A stretch of 8,019 bases of DNA, taken from NCBI GenBank assembly GCA_900752095.1, contig CAADUD010000102.1, positions 1-8,019 on the forward strand. The letters are read 5' to 3'. Positions 1-5,532 of the stretch are shown piece after piece. Every line of letters starts with the position of its first letter. Position 1 is the stretch's first letter. The notes beneath the pieces were generated by a model, which was not told the origin of the DNA, did no database searches, and saw nothing but the letters and a program-made list of their open reading frames with translations. The position numbers and the translations under genes were made by a program. The stretch comes from Clostridia bacterium. GTDB lineage: Bacteria; Bacillota; Clostridia; TANB77; CAG-508.

Positions 1-333
1 TAATTCAAATAGACCTTTTACATGATCATCATCAATAGTATAATATACTTCTTTTCCCACTCTTGTGCATTTTACAATACTCATTCTTCTTAAAGTTCCT
101 AATTGATGAGAAATAGAAGATTTACTCATTCCCAATACATTAGCAATATCGCATACACACATTTCATTTTGGTCTAAAGCAAATAAAATTTTAGCCCTTG
201 TAGTATCTCCTAATATCTTAAAAAATTCAGCTAATTTATTAAATAAATCGTCTTCTGGCATTTTTCTTAAAGTATTTTTTACTACGTCTTGATGTATGAT
301 ATTGCAGTCGCAAATAAATTCGTTTTTTGACAT
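1..333 (-). CDS. CadC-like ArsR/SmtB-family metal-responsive repressor (3' end outside window)
   Basis: The reading frame starts at ATG 331-333 and stays open to base 1, giving 111 residues with no stop, so the C-terminus lies outside the window. A winged-helix core is visible: KILGDTTRAKIL (about 39-50), then MCVCDIA (58-64), then a recognition helix MSKSSISHQLGTLRRM (69-84), then the wing VGKEVYYTI (92-100). The cysteines Cys59 and Cys61 match the ELCVCD metal site of CadC. Cys8 and Cys10 match the N-terminal arm thiols that complete the alpha-3N site in CadC. A D-x-H (102-104) begins the alpha-5 site used by SmtB/CzrA. From family knowledge, such proteins are cytoplasmic dimers that leave DNA on binding Cd, Pb or Zn and usually control an efflux ATPase. 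The target gene is not in this window. Start supported by a purine-rich GGAAGTGAAGG upstream and by the promoter and operators at 413-471. The metal specificity is inferred. Confidence 0.93.
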   Translation of the reverse strand, partial: MSKNEFICDCNIIHQDVVKNTLRKMPEDDLFNKLAEFFKILGDTTRAKILFALDQNEMCVCDIANVLGMSKSSISHQLGTLRRMSIVKCTRVGKEVYYTIDDDHVKGLFEL

Positions 334-336
334 TTA

Positions 337-349
337 TCCTTCACTTCCT
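337..349 (-). promoter_or_regulatory. Ribosome binding site of the CadC-like regulator
   Basis: On the minus strand AGGAAGTGAAGG precedes ATAAATG. Either AGGAAG (10 bases from the ATG) or GAAGG (4 bases) can pair with 16S rRNA. It fixes the start at 333, since no other in-frame ATG upstream has a comparable site. Confidence 0.6.
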
Positions 350-412
350 ATCTATGTTAATTAGAAATTCATAATTATTAAATTGCCATTTTGTATTTTT
401 ACTATATGTAAA

Positions 413-467
413 CAATTGAATATTTATTCAACTTTTATATTATTATAGTTGAATGTATATTCAATTG
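413..467. promoter_or_regulatory. Twin operator for the CadC-like regulator
   Basis: Two 16-base imperfect palindromes of the form TTGAAT-n4-ATTCAA lie at 416-431 and 449-464. Each has a CAATTG flank on its outer side, so 413-431 and 449-467 are also inverted copies of each other, agreeing at 17 of 19 positions with 17 bases between. AT-rich inverted repeats with TTCAA/TTGAA arms are typical ArsR/SmtB operators. One copy fills the spacer between -35 and -10 of the regulator's promoter and the other covers the expected transcription start. That placement fits autorepression. Binding by this protein is inferred. Confidence 0.75.
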
Positions 468-471
468 TCAA
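442..471 (-). promoter_or_regulatory. Promoter of the CadC-like regulator
   Basis: On the minus strand a perfect TTGACA (466-471) is followed after 18 bases by a perfect TATAAT (442-447). The predicted start is near 435, leaving an untranslated leader of about 100 bases. The promoter is near consensus, as expected for one that must be held down by a repressor sitting in its spacer. Confidence 0.85.
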
Positions 472-504
472 TAGTTTTATGATAAATTTATTGATTTTTT
501 GTTG

Positions 505-583
505 CAAAAAAAGAAACTGTTTTAAATTTATCTCAAATTCATCCCAAAATGAATTCAAATAGTTATATTTTAAAACAATTTCT
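505..583 (-). terminator. Probable terminator of the acetyltransferase gene, with a nested hairpin
   Basis: The arms 513-526 and 569-582 pair over 14 bases with one G-U pair, and A512/T583 adds another pair. On the minus strand the stem is followed directly by a run of seven T (506-512). It starts about 20 bases after the stop codon of the acetyltransferase. The 42-base loop contains its own 7-bp hairpin, AATTCAT (536-542) with ATGAATT (549-555). The stem is AU-rich and the loop is long, so termination efficiency is uncertain. Confidence 0.55.
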
Positions 584-601
584 CTTTATATTTTATTAAC
601 T

Positions 602-1156
602 TTATATCTGTTTTACCACCCTACATGGATTTCCATATGCAATTACATTAGATGGAATATCTTTTGTTACCACACTTCCTGCTCCAATTGTTACATTGTC
701 ACCTATTACAACTCCTGGCAAAATTGCTACATTTCCACCTATCCACACATTATTCCCTATTTTAATCTTCTTAGCATACTCTAACCCTTCCTTTCGTTCT
801 TTTATATTAATTGGATGGCCAGCAGTATATATTCCACAATTTGGTCCTATAAATACATTATCTCCTATTTTTACTTCCGTTGCATCTAAAATTACTAAAT
901 TATGATTTGCATAGAAGTTTTCTCCAATAATAATATTATATCCATAATCACAAAAAAATGGTTGTTCTATTAAAAAATTACCTTTACTACTTTTAAATAG
1001 TCCTTTTAGTATTTTAAATCTTTTTTCTATTTCAGACGGTTTTATTTGGTTATATTCAAAACAAATGTCTTGTGCATTTGTTCTTTCTTTAATTAATTCC
1101 TCATCATAATTTGGATTGTACATTTGTCCATTTTGTACTTTTTCTTTTTCTGTCAT
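602..1156 (-). CDS. maa: Maltose/galactoside O-acetyltransferase-type hexapeptide acetyltransferase
   Basis: This 184-residue protein has the full length and layout of the Maa/LacA/NodL family. Residues 1-58 form the helical maltose-acetyltransferase N-terminal domain (EKEKVQNGQMYNPNYDEEL, then ERTNAQDICFEYN). Residues about 60-180 form a left-handed beta-helix of hexapeptide repeats (IIIGEN, VKIGDNVFIG, IKIGNNVWIGGNVAILPGVVIGDN). The family's catalytic histidine is His114 in YTAGHPI. The C-terminal GAGSVVTKDIPSNVIAYGNPCRVV is the conserved acetyl-CoA binding end. Family members are cytosolic trimers that transfer acetyl from acetyl-CoA to the hydroxyl of a sugar or similar acceptor. The acceptor cannot be read from the sequence, so the symbol stands for the family only. 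The start is supported by AGAAGGA at 1162-1168. The gene is a single-gene unit with its own promoter and probable terminator. Confidence 0.95.
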   Translation of the reverse strand: MTEKEKVQNGQMYNPNYDEELIKERTNAQDICFEYNQIKPSEIEKRFKILKGLFKSSKGNFLIEQPFFCDYGYNIIIGENFYANHNLVILDATEVKIGDNVFIGPNCGIYTAGHPINIKERKEGLEYAKKIKIGNNVWIGGNVAILPGVVIGDNVTIGAGSVVTKDIPSNVIAYGNPCRVVKQI

Positions 1157-1206
1157 CGTTTTCCTTCTTTCTATTTTAAAATTGTGTTTATTGTATTATC
1201 TTTCTT

Positions 1207-1236
1207 ATTATACACACGAAAATTAAATTTAATCAA
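1207..1236 (-). promoter_or_regulatory. Promoter of the acetyltransferase gene
   Basis: On the minus strand TTGATT (1231-1236) and TATAAT (1207-1212) are separated by 18 bases, and the -10 is preceded by TGTG, an extended -10 feature. The leader to the ATG at 1156 would be about 45 bases. It stands back to back with the tRNA-Leu promoter. Confidence 0.7.
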
Positions 1237-1254
1237 TATCTTTTCAAAAAACAA

Positions 1255-1283
1255 TTGATTTTTTTCTTATTTTTTGGTATGAT
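1255..1283 (+). promoter_or_regulatory. Promoter of tRNA-Leu
   Basis: TTGATT (1255-1260) and TATGAT (1278-1283) are spaced by 17 bases. The predicted start near 1290 is about 13 bases before the mature tRNA 5' end, a normal length for a 5' precursor removed by RNase P. Confidence 0.7.
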
Positions 1284-1302
1284 TATATAGTAGTTTTAAT
1301 AT

Positions 1303-1385
1303 GCCGATGTGGCGGAACTGGCAGACGCACCAGACTCAAAATCTGGCGGGAAACCATGTGGGTTCGAGTCCCACCATCGGTACCA
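1303..1385 (+). tRNA. trnL-CAA: tRNA-Leu(CAA), reading UUG codons
   Basis: A complete class II tRNA cloverleaf with an encoded 3' CCA. The acceptor stem is GCCGATG (1303-1309) with CATCGGT, closed by a G-U pair and followed by discriminator A and CCA (1383-1385). The anticodon stem CCAGA/TCTGG encloses the loop CTCAAAA, giving anticodon CAA at 1337-1339. An extended variable arm with the sequence GGGAAACC follows, as in leucine tRNAs. The T arm is GTGGG-TTCGAGT-CCCAC. The gene stands alone rather than in an rRNA or tRNA cluster, with its own promoter upstream and an intrinsic terminator just downstream. Confidence 0.98.
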
Positions 1386-1396
1386 TTTCAAATAAA

Positions 1397-1425
1397 TTGA
1401 CTTCTTTAAAAAAAAATGCTATAAT
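1397..1425 (+). promoter_or_regulatory. Promoter of the 262-residue orphan gene, embedded in the tRNA-Leu terminator
   Basis: TTGACT (1397-1402) and a perfect TATAAT (1420-1425) are separated by 17 bases. The -10 lies across the 5' arm and loop of the tRNA terminator hairpin. The expected start, about 1431-1433, falls in the 3' arm, so the new transcript lacks the 5' arm and cannot fold the terminator itself. Confidence 0.75.
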
Positions 1426-1441
1426 ATTCATAGCATTTTTT
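1411..1441 (+). terminator. Intrinsic terminator of tRNA-Leu
   Basis: A perfect 12-bp stem, AAAAAATGCTAT (1411-1422) with ATAGCATTTTTT (1430-1441), encloses the 7-base loop AATATTC. The U-rich tail continues to 1443. The hairpin lies 25 bases after the tRNA CCA. Confidence 0.88.
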
Positions 1442-1493
1442 TATTGTTAGAAGATTCAAGGCTATCTACACTAAGAATGGAGGAATAGTTTTT

Positions 1494-2282
1494 ATGGCAG
1501 AACAAGTAATGTACAATGTAAGAAAAAAATTATCCCAAAGCAGAGAAAAATGCCCTGGATTAAGTGAGGAAGTTTATGAGCTAGCTAATTATATGGCAAC
1601 TGTTGCCTCTGATGAGTTAACTCCACACAAGATGGCCATAACTTTAATGCTATGTGTTATGGATGTACGGTCTGGTAGAAATGGGTTTTATGGTACTAAA
1701 CCTCAAGAATTTCCTTCGTACTTGAAGGAACATCAAGAACAGGTTTTAGAACAAGCTCCATATTTTCTTCAACTTATTGATGACATTGCTGAAGAAGATT
1801 TTGCAAACGAATTTCGTAGTTTTTGCAAAAGTATACTTCTATTTGACCCTCCTAAAAGAGAAAAAAAATTAGATCTTTACGCAGATGTTGGTGGCAATTA
1901 TCCAGATTATGTTAAAGTAGCGGTCAATTGGTGGGCTAATGCTATTTTGCACCCTCAATTTGACAATGGTTCTGGTGTTGATGGGTTATTTGCCATGATG
2001 ATGGTAAAACCTTCTAATTCCGTTACTCAGTCTCAATTAACTGCTTTTAAAGAGCAATTAGCTAAGCTAATTGTTAAAAACATGAAAAATTCTCCCTATA
2101 ATGATTGCGAAATTAGCGTGGATTATTCTCCCAACTGTACTCTCTCCAAAGCTAGTAAAAAAGCTGGTTTTCCCAATACCGTAATGTTTCCATGGAAAAC
2201 ACATATGACTATAACTGAAGAACAAGTTTCTGTTTCTTCAGGATATTGTGCCCCTCGTGAAATTTTGTGGAAAAAAGCATAA
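1494..2282 (+). CDS. Unrecognised 262-residue protein, single-gene unit
   Basis: I do not recognise this protein. It has no signal peptide and no clear membrane segment, so it is probably cytoplasmic. The N-terminal half (about 1-120) looks helical, with ELANYMATVASDEL (29-42) and LKEHQEQVLEQAPYFLQLIDDIAEEDFANEF (77-107). The middle contains an aromatic stretch, DLYADVGGNYPDYVKVAVNWWANAI (127-151). The C-terminus is compact and probably beta, FPWKTHMTI then VSVSSGYCAPREILW (232-259). Cysteines at 20, 54, 111, 205, 215 and 252 are scattered and form no metal-binding pattern. The start is supported by GGAGG (1479-1483), 10 bases before the ATG, and by a promoter at 1397-1425. A strong terminator follows, so it is transcribed alone. 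The regular codon use and full expression signals mark it as a real gene. No function is proposed. Confidence 0.9.
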   Translation: MAEQVMYNVRKKLSQSREKCPGLSEEVYELANYMATVASDELTPHKMAITLMLCVMDVRSGRNGFYGTKPQEFPSYLKEHQEQVLEQAPYFLQLIDDIAEEDFANEFRSFCKSILLFDPPKREKKLDLYADVGGNYPDYVKVAVNWWANAILHPQFDNGSGVDGLFAMMMVKPSNSVTQSQLTAFKEQLAKLIVKNMKNSPYNDCEISVDYSPNCTLSKASKKAGFPNTVMFPWKTHMTITEEQVSVSSGYCAPREILWKKA

Positions 2283-2334
2283 ATTACCTCTAAACAAGCA
2301 CAAAGAAAACAGTTTAATAATTTAACTTTTTTCT

Positions 2335-2386
2335 AAAAAATAGAACCTATTAAAGATTTTCTTTAATAGGTTTTATTCTATTTTTT
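2335..2386. terminator. Bidirectional terminator between convergent genes
   Basis: The core is a perfect 10-bp stem, CCTATTAAAG (2346-2355) with CTTTAATAGG (2361-2370), and a 5-base loop. An outer stem AAAAAATAGAA (2335-2345) with TTCTATTTTTT (2376-2386) stacks beyond a 5-base bulge. Runs of T follow on the plus strand and runs of A precede it, so it can stop the 262-residue gene from the left and the 772-residue gene from the right. Confidence 0.85.
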
Positions 2387-2395
2387 CTTAATTTT

Positions 2396-4714
2396 TTAAG
2401 TTTCTTTTTTCTTTACTTCATATTCCATTACATGCACTTGAATAATTTCATGATGGTAATTATCTATAATATGGTTATATTGAAAAATTTCCTTTTTCTT
2501 CTCTTTCAAAATACAATTATTTAAATCAATTAGTATTTCATCTGATACATCCATTCCCTTTGGCAATGTTTGGTTAAAATTTTCAAAGAAAATAATATTA
2601 GAATAATATAGTATTGGTACTTTTTCTGATACATTTAAGCGATACAAATAAATTTCTTTTTGTCCTAAATTTTGTTCTATCGCCTTTTTTTGATCTAGAT
2701 GAAGTATTTGTAAATTTTCTAGAGAAATCGCTTTTTCTTTGGCGAGATAAACAGATAATTCATAAGTTGTATTTATTTTACAAAAAGCTTCTTTTACTAG
2801 TTTTAAATAATTTCTCAAAGTATCAATAAAGGTATCTAATTCTGTTTGCAATGTAATATTTAAGATGTTATATTTATCTTTTTCTACCTCTCTATGTTTT
2901 TGATTATTTAGTACTTTTATCTTTGTTTTATCTTCCGACATACTTCCAAAAATATCAAAATCTTTAGCTCGTATTACATCTATATTATTTTCATATTCTT
3001 TTTTTAAATTTTCTAATTCTTGCTCTAAAATTTGTTTTTGTTCTTGGTTTAAATCTTTACTTTCGGTATTATTTAGAATTTGGCTAGTAGTAAGTACTTG
3101 TTTTATAGCAAAAATACCATCTGTTTCATTTTTCGAAAATTTTCTTCTTTGTAATTCATCTACTTGTTTTCCTAGTTCTTCTATATCTGTCTCATAATCA
3201 AAACTTTTCCCTATTTTTTCTTTTTCTTTATTTTCTTCTTTTTCTCCTTCATTTAAACTAGGAAGCTCATCTTTGTTTGTAAATTTCCAAAATTCAAAAA
3301 TACTTTTTTTATGAAGATCTATTTCATTTAAATAAATATTGGCATTTTTTATTTTTCTTTCTAGATTTACTTTTTTTAATTCTAATGCCTTTTGGTCTAG
3401 CTTTAAGTTCTTTACCATTTTTTTTCTACCATCTAGTTTTGTACATACTTCTATTAAATCTTCTATAGTATAAAGCTTTTTGTTTTCCTCTAAAATTGTT
3501 TCTTGCTTTTTATATTCTTCCTTTAAAGTTTCTTTTTTATTTTTAGAACTATTTACAGGTTTTAATTCTTTTTTACGGTTAGAAAAATAATATTTTATTT
3601 TTCCAAAAAAAGTTTTTTTACATTCTAAAAATGTAGCAATTTGTCGTTGTTTTATTAAATATTCTTCATTTTGTTTTTCTACTATTTGTTTTAATTCTTG
3701 TAATTTTTCTTGTGCCCCTTTTAGTTTTCTTTCTTCTAAAGTAATTGCTATTTTCTTTTGATTTACTTGGTTTTGAATGAATTCTGTTAATGTACTATAA
3801 TAGATTACTTTTTCCTCTTTTTCTGTTATATAGTAAAAATCAATTCCACCTTTTTCATCTATTTTTATTTGAAACTGATACTCTTCTGAAAGACCTGTTG
3901 CTAAAATGAATAAGGCTTTTAGTAATTTATAAAACTCTTGTGCTTCTTCTTTGTTTGTATATGTAACAACATAATCGCTTTCTATTTTTTCGTAAATTTT
4001 TGTCTTTCCTACAATAACAAGTGACATTTTTTCTTTTTTGTCATATACTTCATAAATATTAGGCCATTGCTTAGTAAAATACCAAATATAGTTTTCTAAA
4101 TCTGTAATTTGGCTTTTTACCAGATAATTACCGGAATATTCTAAATGCGTAATAGGGACATAAATAAGCTCTTTTTTCCTATTCTTTTTAGCTTCTATTT
4201 GTTTTTTTAATAAATAGAATAAAGCTACATTATTTGTTTCATTAATTGGTGCCAACATAAAATACTGATTTGCCACGTCTGAATAATAAATTTGCCAAAT
4301 ATAGTTATGTTCATATTTTATTTCATAAGGAATTTGGTTTTGTAACTGTTCTTGTTCTTTTTCAATTACTTTTAAATCTTCTAAATGCATATCATTTAGT
4401 AACTTTAAAAAAGCAGTAAAATATTCCAAATTTTTCTCTGTTTTTGAGTCTAAAAATTGACTAATTGGTATAGCCAATTTATATTTTTCGCTTAAATTAG
4501 TTAACCTATCTGTTGGAGTTAATAAAATTTGGATTTGTGTAACATCTACATATTGGTATACCTTATAGCTCATATCATCATAAGCTTTAGAAGGTCTAAA
4601 GGAAAAGGGTGTAAATTCTTTTAGAAATTTTGGTACCCTTTCCAAATTAAGTCCTATATATTCTAATTTTTCCTTTATTACTTTTTCTTTATCTTCTGCA
4701 ATGTTTTCTAGCAT
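2396..4714 (-). CDS. Unrecognised 772-residue coiled-coil protein
   Basis: I do not recognise this long Lys/Glu-rich protein. Residues about 1-310 look like a folded region of mixed strand and helix, rich in aromatic residues (for example YIWQIYYSDVANQYFMLAP at 138-156 and ENYIWYFTKQWPNIYEVYD at 207-225). Residues about 318-365 and 390-470 have heptad-like helix with many Lys, Glu and Gln, as does 505-580, indicating coiled coils. Between the first two is a basic aromatic patch, FFGKIKYYFSNRKK (369-382), and 484-503 is an acidic low-complexity linker. The C-terminal 690-772 is again more globular. I see no Walker A, nuclease, kinase or signal-peptide motif and no clear membrane helix. The start is fixed by AGGAGG (4721-4726), six bases before the ATG. 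It is a single-gene unit with its own promoter, divergent from the small paralogue operon. A structural or scaffold role would be a guess. Confidence 0.92.
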   Translation of the reverse strand: MLENIAEDKEKVIKEKLEYIGLNLERVPKFLKEFTPFSFRPSKAYDDMSYKVYQYVDVTQIQILLTPTDRLTNLSEKYKLAIPISQFLDSKTEKNLEYFTAFLKLLNDMHLEDLKVIEKEQEQLQNQIPYEIKYEHNYIWQIYYSDVANQYFMLAPINETNNVALFYLLKKQIEAKKNRKKELIYVPITHLEYSGNYLVKSQITDLENYIWYFTKQWPNIYEVYDKKEKMSLVIVGKTKIYEKIESDYVVTYTNKEEAQEFYKLLKALFILATGLSEEYQFQIKIDEKGGIDFYYITEKEEKVIYYSTLTEFIQNQVNQKKIAITLEERKLKGAQEKLQELKQIVEKQNEEYLIKQRQIATFLECKKTFFGKIKYYFSNRKKELKPVNSSKNKKETLKEEYKKQETILEENKKLYTIEDLIEVCTKLDGRKKMVKNLKLDQKALELKKVNLERKIKNANIYLNEIDLHKKSIFEFWKFTNKDELPSLNEGEKEENKEKEKIGKSFDYETDIEELGKQVDELQRRKFSKNETDGIFAIKQVLTTSQILNNTESKDLNQEQKQILEQELENLKKEYENNIDVIRAKDFDIFGSMSEDKTKIKVLNNQKHREVEKDKYNILNITLQTELDTFIDTLRNYLKLVKEAFCKINTTYELSVYLAKEKAISLENLQILHLDQKKAIEQNLGQKEIYLYRLNVSEKVPILYYSNIIFFENFNQTLPKGMDVSDEILIDLNNCILKEKKKEIFQYNHIIDNYHHEIIQVHVMEYEVKKKET

Positions 4715-4744
4715 GTTTTTCCTCCTGTTTATTTTTCTAGTACC

Positions 4745-4773
4745 AGTATATCACAAAGAAAAAAAGGTTACAA
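4745..4773 (-). promoter_or_regulatory. Promoter of the 772-residue coiled-coil gene
   Basis: On the minus strand TTGTAA (4768-4773) and TATACT (4745-4750) are spaced by 17 bases, with TGTGA just before the -10. The leader is about 25 bases and includes the AGGAGG site at 4721-4726. Confidence 0.65.
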
Positions 4774-4807
4774 TTCTTTTGGGAGATTTTTTGTATATCT
4801 TCTAAGC

Positions 4808-4837
4808 TTGACTAACTTAACATAAAAATGTTATAAT
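4808..4837 (+). promoter_or_regulatory. Promoter of the small paralogue operon, with an inverted repeat in the spacer
   Basis: TTGACT (4808-4813) and a perfect TATAAT (4832-4837) are separated by 18 bases. Within the spacer TAACAT (4818-4823) and ATGTTA (4828-4833) form a 6-bp inverted repeat with an AAAA centre, overlapping the first bases of the -10. A repressor could bind there, but no regulator is identified. The leader to the first ATG is about 42 bases. Confidence 0.75.
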
Positions 4838-4885
4838 CTTTACATAGTCTAATACGACTTATTTTAAGTAAAGGAGATTATAGCT

Positions 4886-5161
4886 ATGACAAAAAAACGG
4901 ATTACTTTAACACTTGCATCGTATGGCATCGTTCCTGTGGCTGAGGTTGACACTCCTATGGAGTGCATTCTCAAGTTTAATGTTGTTTCAGAAGAAGTGT
5001 ATGCTACCCTTCATCCTATTTTTATGGGACTGGGAGCTGATTTTTCCTCTGAAGACTACTTGCTTTATCAGTTCGGTAACAAGGAAAATCCGAGCGGCGA
5101 TCCGGAAGGAACCATTGCTATGGTTCTAGAAAAAATTGCACATCTGGTACCTGAAGCATAG
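4886..5161 (+). CDS. Unrecognised small protein A (91 residues), first gene of a paralogue pair
   Basis: This small acidic protein lacks a signal peptide and membrane helix, and I do not recognise its family. Predicted order is a strand region (RITLTLASYGIVPVAEV, 5-21), a second strand CILKFNVV, a helix EEVYATLHPIFMGLG (36-50), a strand DYLLYQFGN (57-65) and a C-terminal helix GTIAMVLEKIAHLVP (75-89). The pattern LHPI plus YQFGNKENP plus a terminal helix recurs in the next gene as IHPI plus YHFGNEQSP, so the two look like diverged copies. The start is supported by AAGGAG (4871-4876) nine bases before the ATG. By hand count its DNA is about 43% G+C (240 bases of it), clearly richer than its neighbours. 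That may mean recent transfer or different codon selection. The downstream gene begins 28 bases after its stop, so both are probably co-transcribed. Confidence 0.88.
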   Translation: MTKKRITLTLASYGIVPVAEVDTPMECILKFNVVSEEVYATLHPIFMGLGADFSSEDYLLYQFGNKENPSGDPEGTIAMVLEKIAHLVPEA

Positions 5162-5189
5162 TAGAAAGTTTTTAAGGAGTGCGTATTAT

Positions 5190-5483
5190 ATGGAAGAAAG
5201 GCAAGAAGTTGTAAATTTAGTTATACGGTTCTATGGATTGGAAGATTCTAATCCTAGGCAGTATACTTTCAGATCAAAAACTTTCGAAAAAATTGTTAAA
5301 CTCATTCATCCTATCCTTTTAAGACAATCTATTCGTCCCTTCCGTTTTGAAATGTTTATTACCAATAATGGAACTACTAGAAAGGAAATTGTTTATCATT
5401 TTGGTAATGAGCAATCCCCTATTCCCAATATCAAAGAATTTATTTCGTCTGTTTTCGATGAAGTGAAACCTTTTGTATTTTAA
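5190..5483 (+). CDS. Unrecognised small protein B (97 residues), second gene of the paralogue pair
   Basis: The start is set at ATG 5190 because AAGGAG (5174-5179) sits 10 bases upstream. An in-frame TTG at 5136 would overlap the previous gene and lacks a site. The protein is mostly strand then helix: VNLVIRFYGL (8-17), RQYTFRSKTFEKIVKLIHPILL (23-44), FRFEMFITNN (51-60), EIVYHFGNEQSP (66-77) and the C-terminal helix IKEFISSVFDEVKPF (81-95). It shares HPI and Y-x-FGN-x-x-x-P with protein A in the same order, but has about 11 extra residues between these marks. It is more basic than A, and its DNA is about 33% G+C. No signal peptide or membrane segment is visible. The function is unknown. The shared operon suggests the two proteins work together, perhaps as a heteromer, but that is inference. 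Confidence 0.88.
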   Translation: MEERQEVVNLVIRFYGLEDSNPRQYTFRSKTFEKIVKLIHPILLRQSIRPFRFEMFITNNGTTRKEIVYHFGNEQSPIPNIKEFISSVFDEVKPFVF

Positions 5484-5532
5484 GCTATTAATCAATATCT
5501 CCTAGCACTTAGGCTAAATAATTTAACTTAAG

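Noticed and set aside
536..555. The 7-bp AATTCAT/ATGAATT hairpin as a terminator by itself
   Set aside because: No T run follows it on either strand. It is better read as the inner hairpin of the larger structure at 505-583.
696..905. Open frame on the plus strand inside the acetyltransferase gene
   Set aside because: It is antisense to a clear hexapeptide-repeat protein and has no ribosome binding site or family resemblance.
2396..2560. Possible ADP-ribosyltransferase-like C-terminus (FNQTLPKGMDVSDE) of the 772-residue protein
   Set aside because: Only a loose LPxG-type resemblance. The catalytic arginine, STS and E-x-E motifs are not visible.
2614..2829. Short plus-strand frame within the 772-residue gene
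   Set aside because: It is a low-complexity Phe/Leu-rich shadow of Lys/Glu-rich coding sequence on the other strand.
3870..3920. Possible membrane helix in the 772-residue protein (LLKALFILATGL)
   Set aside because: The hydrophobic run is only about 11 residues and is flanked by charged sequence, too short to span a membrane.
4914..5129. Second frame overlapping small protein A
   Set aside because: The frame at 4886 has a promoter, AAGGAG and similarity to its neighbour, whereas this one has none of these.
5136..5189. Upstream TTG start for small protein B
   Set aside because: It would overlap the preceding gene, uses a rare start and lacks a ribosome binding site. ATG 5190 has AAGGAG at proper spacing.
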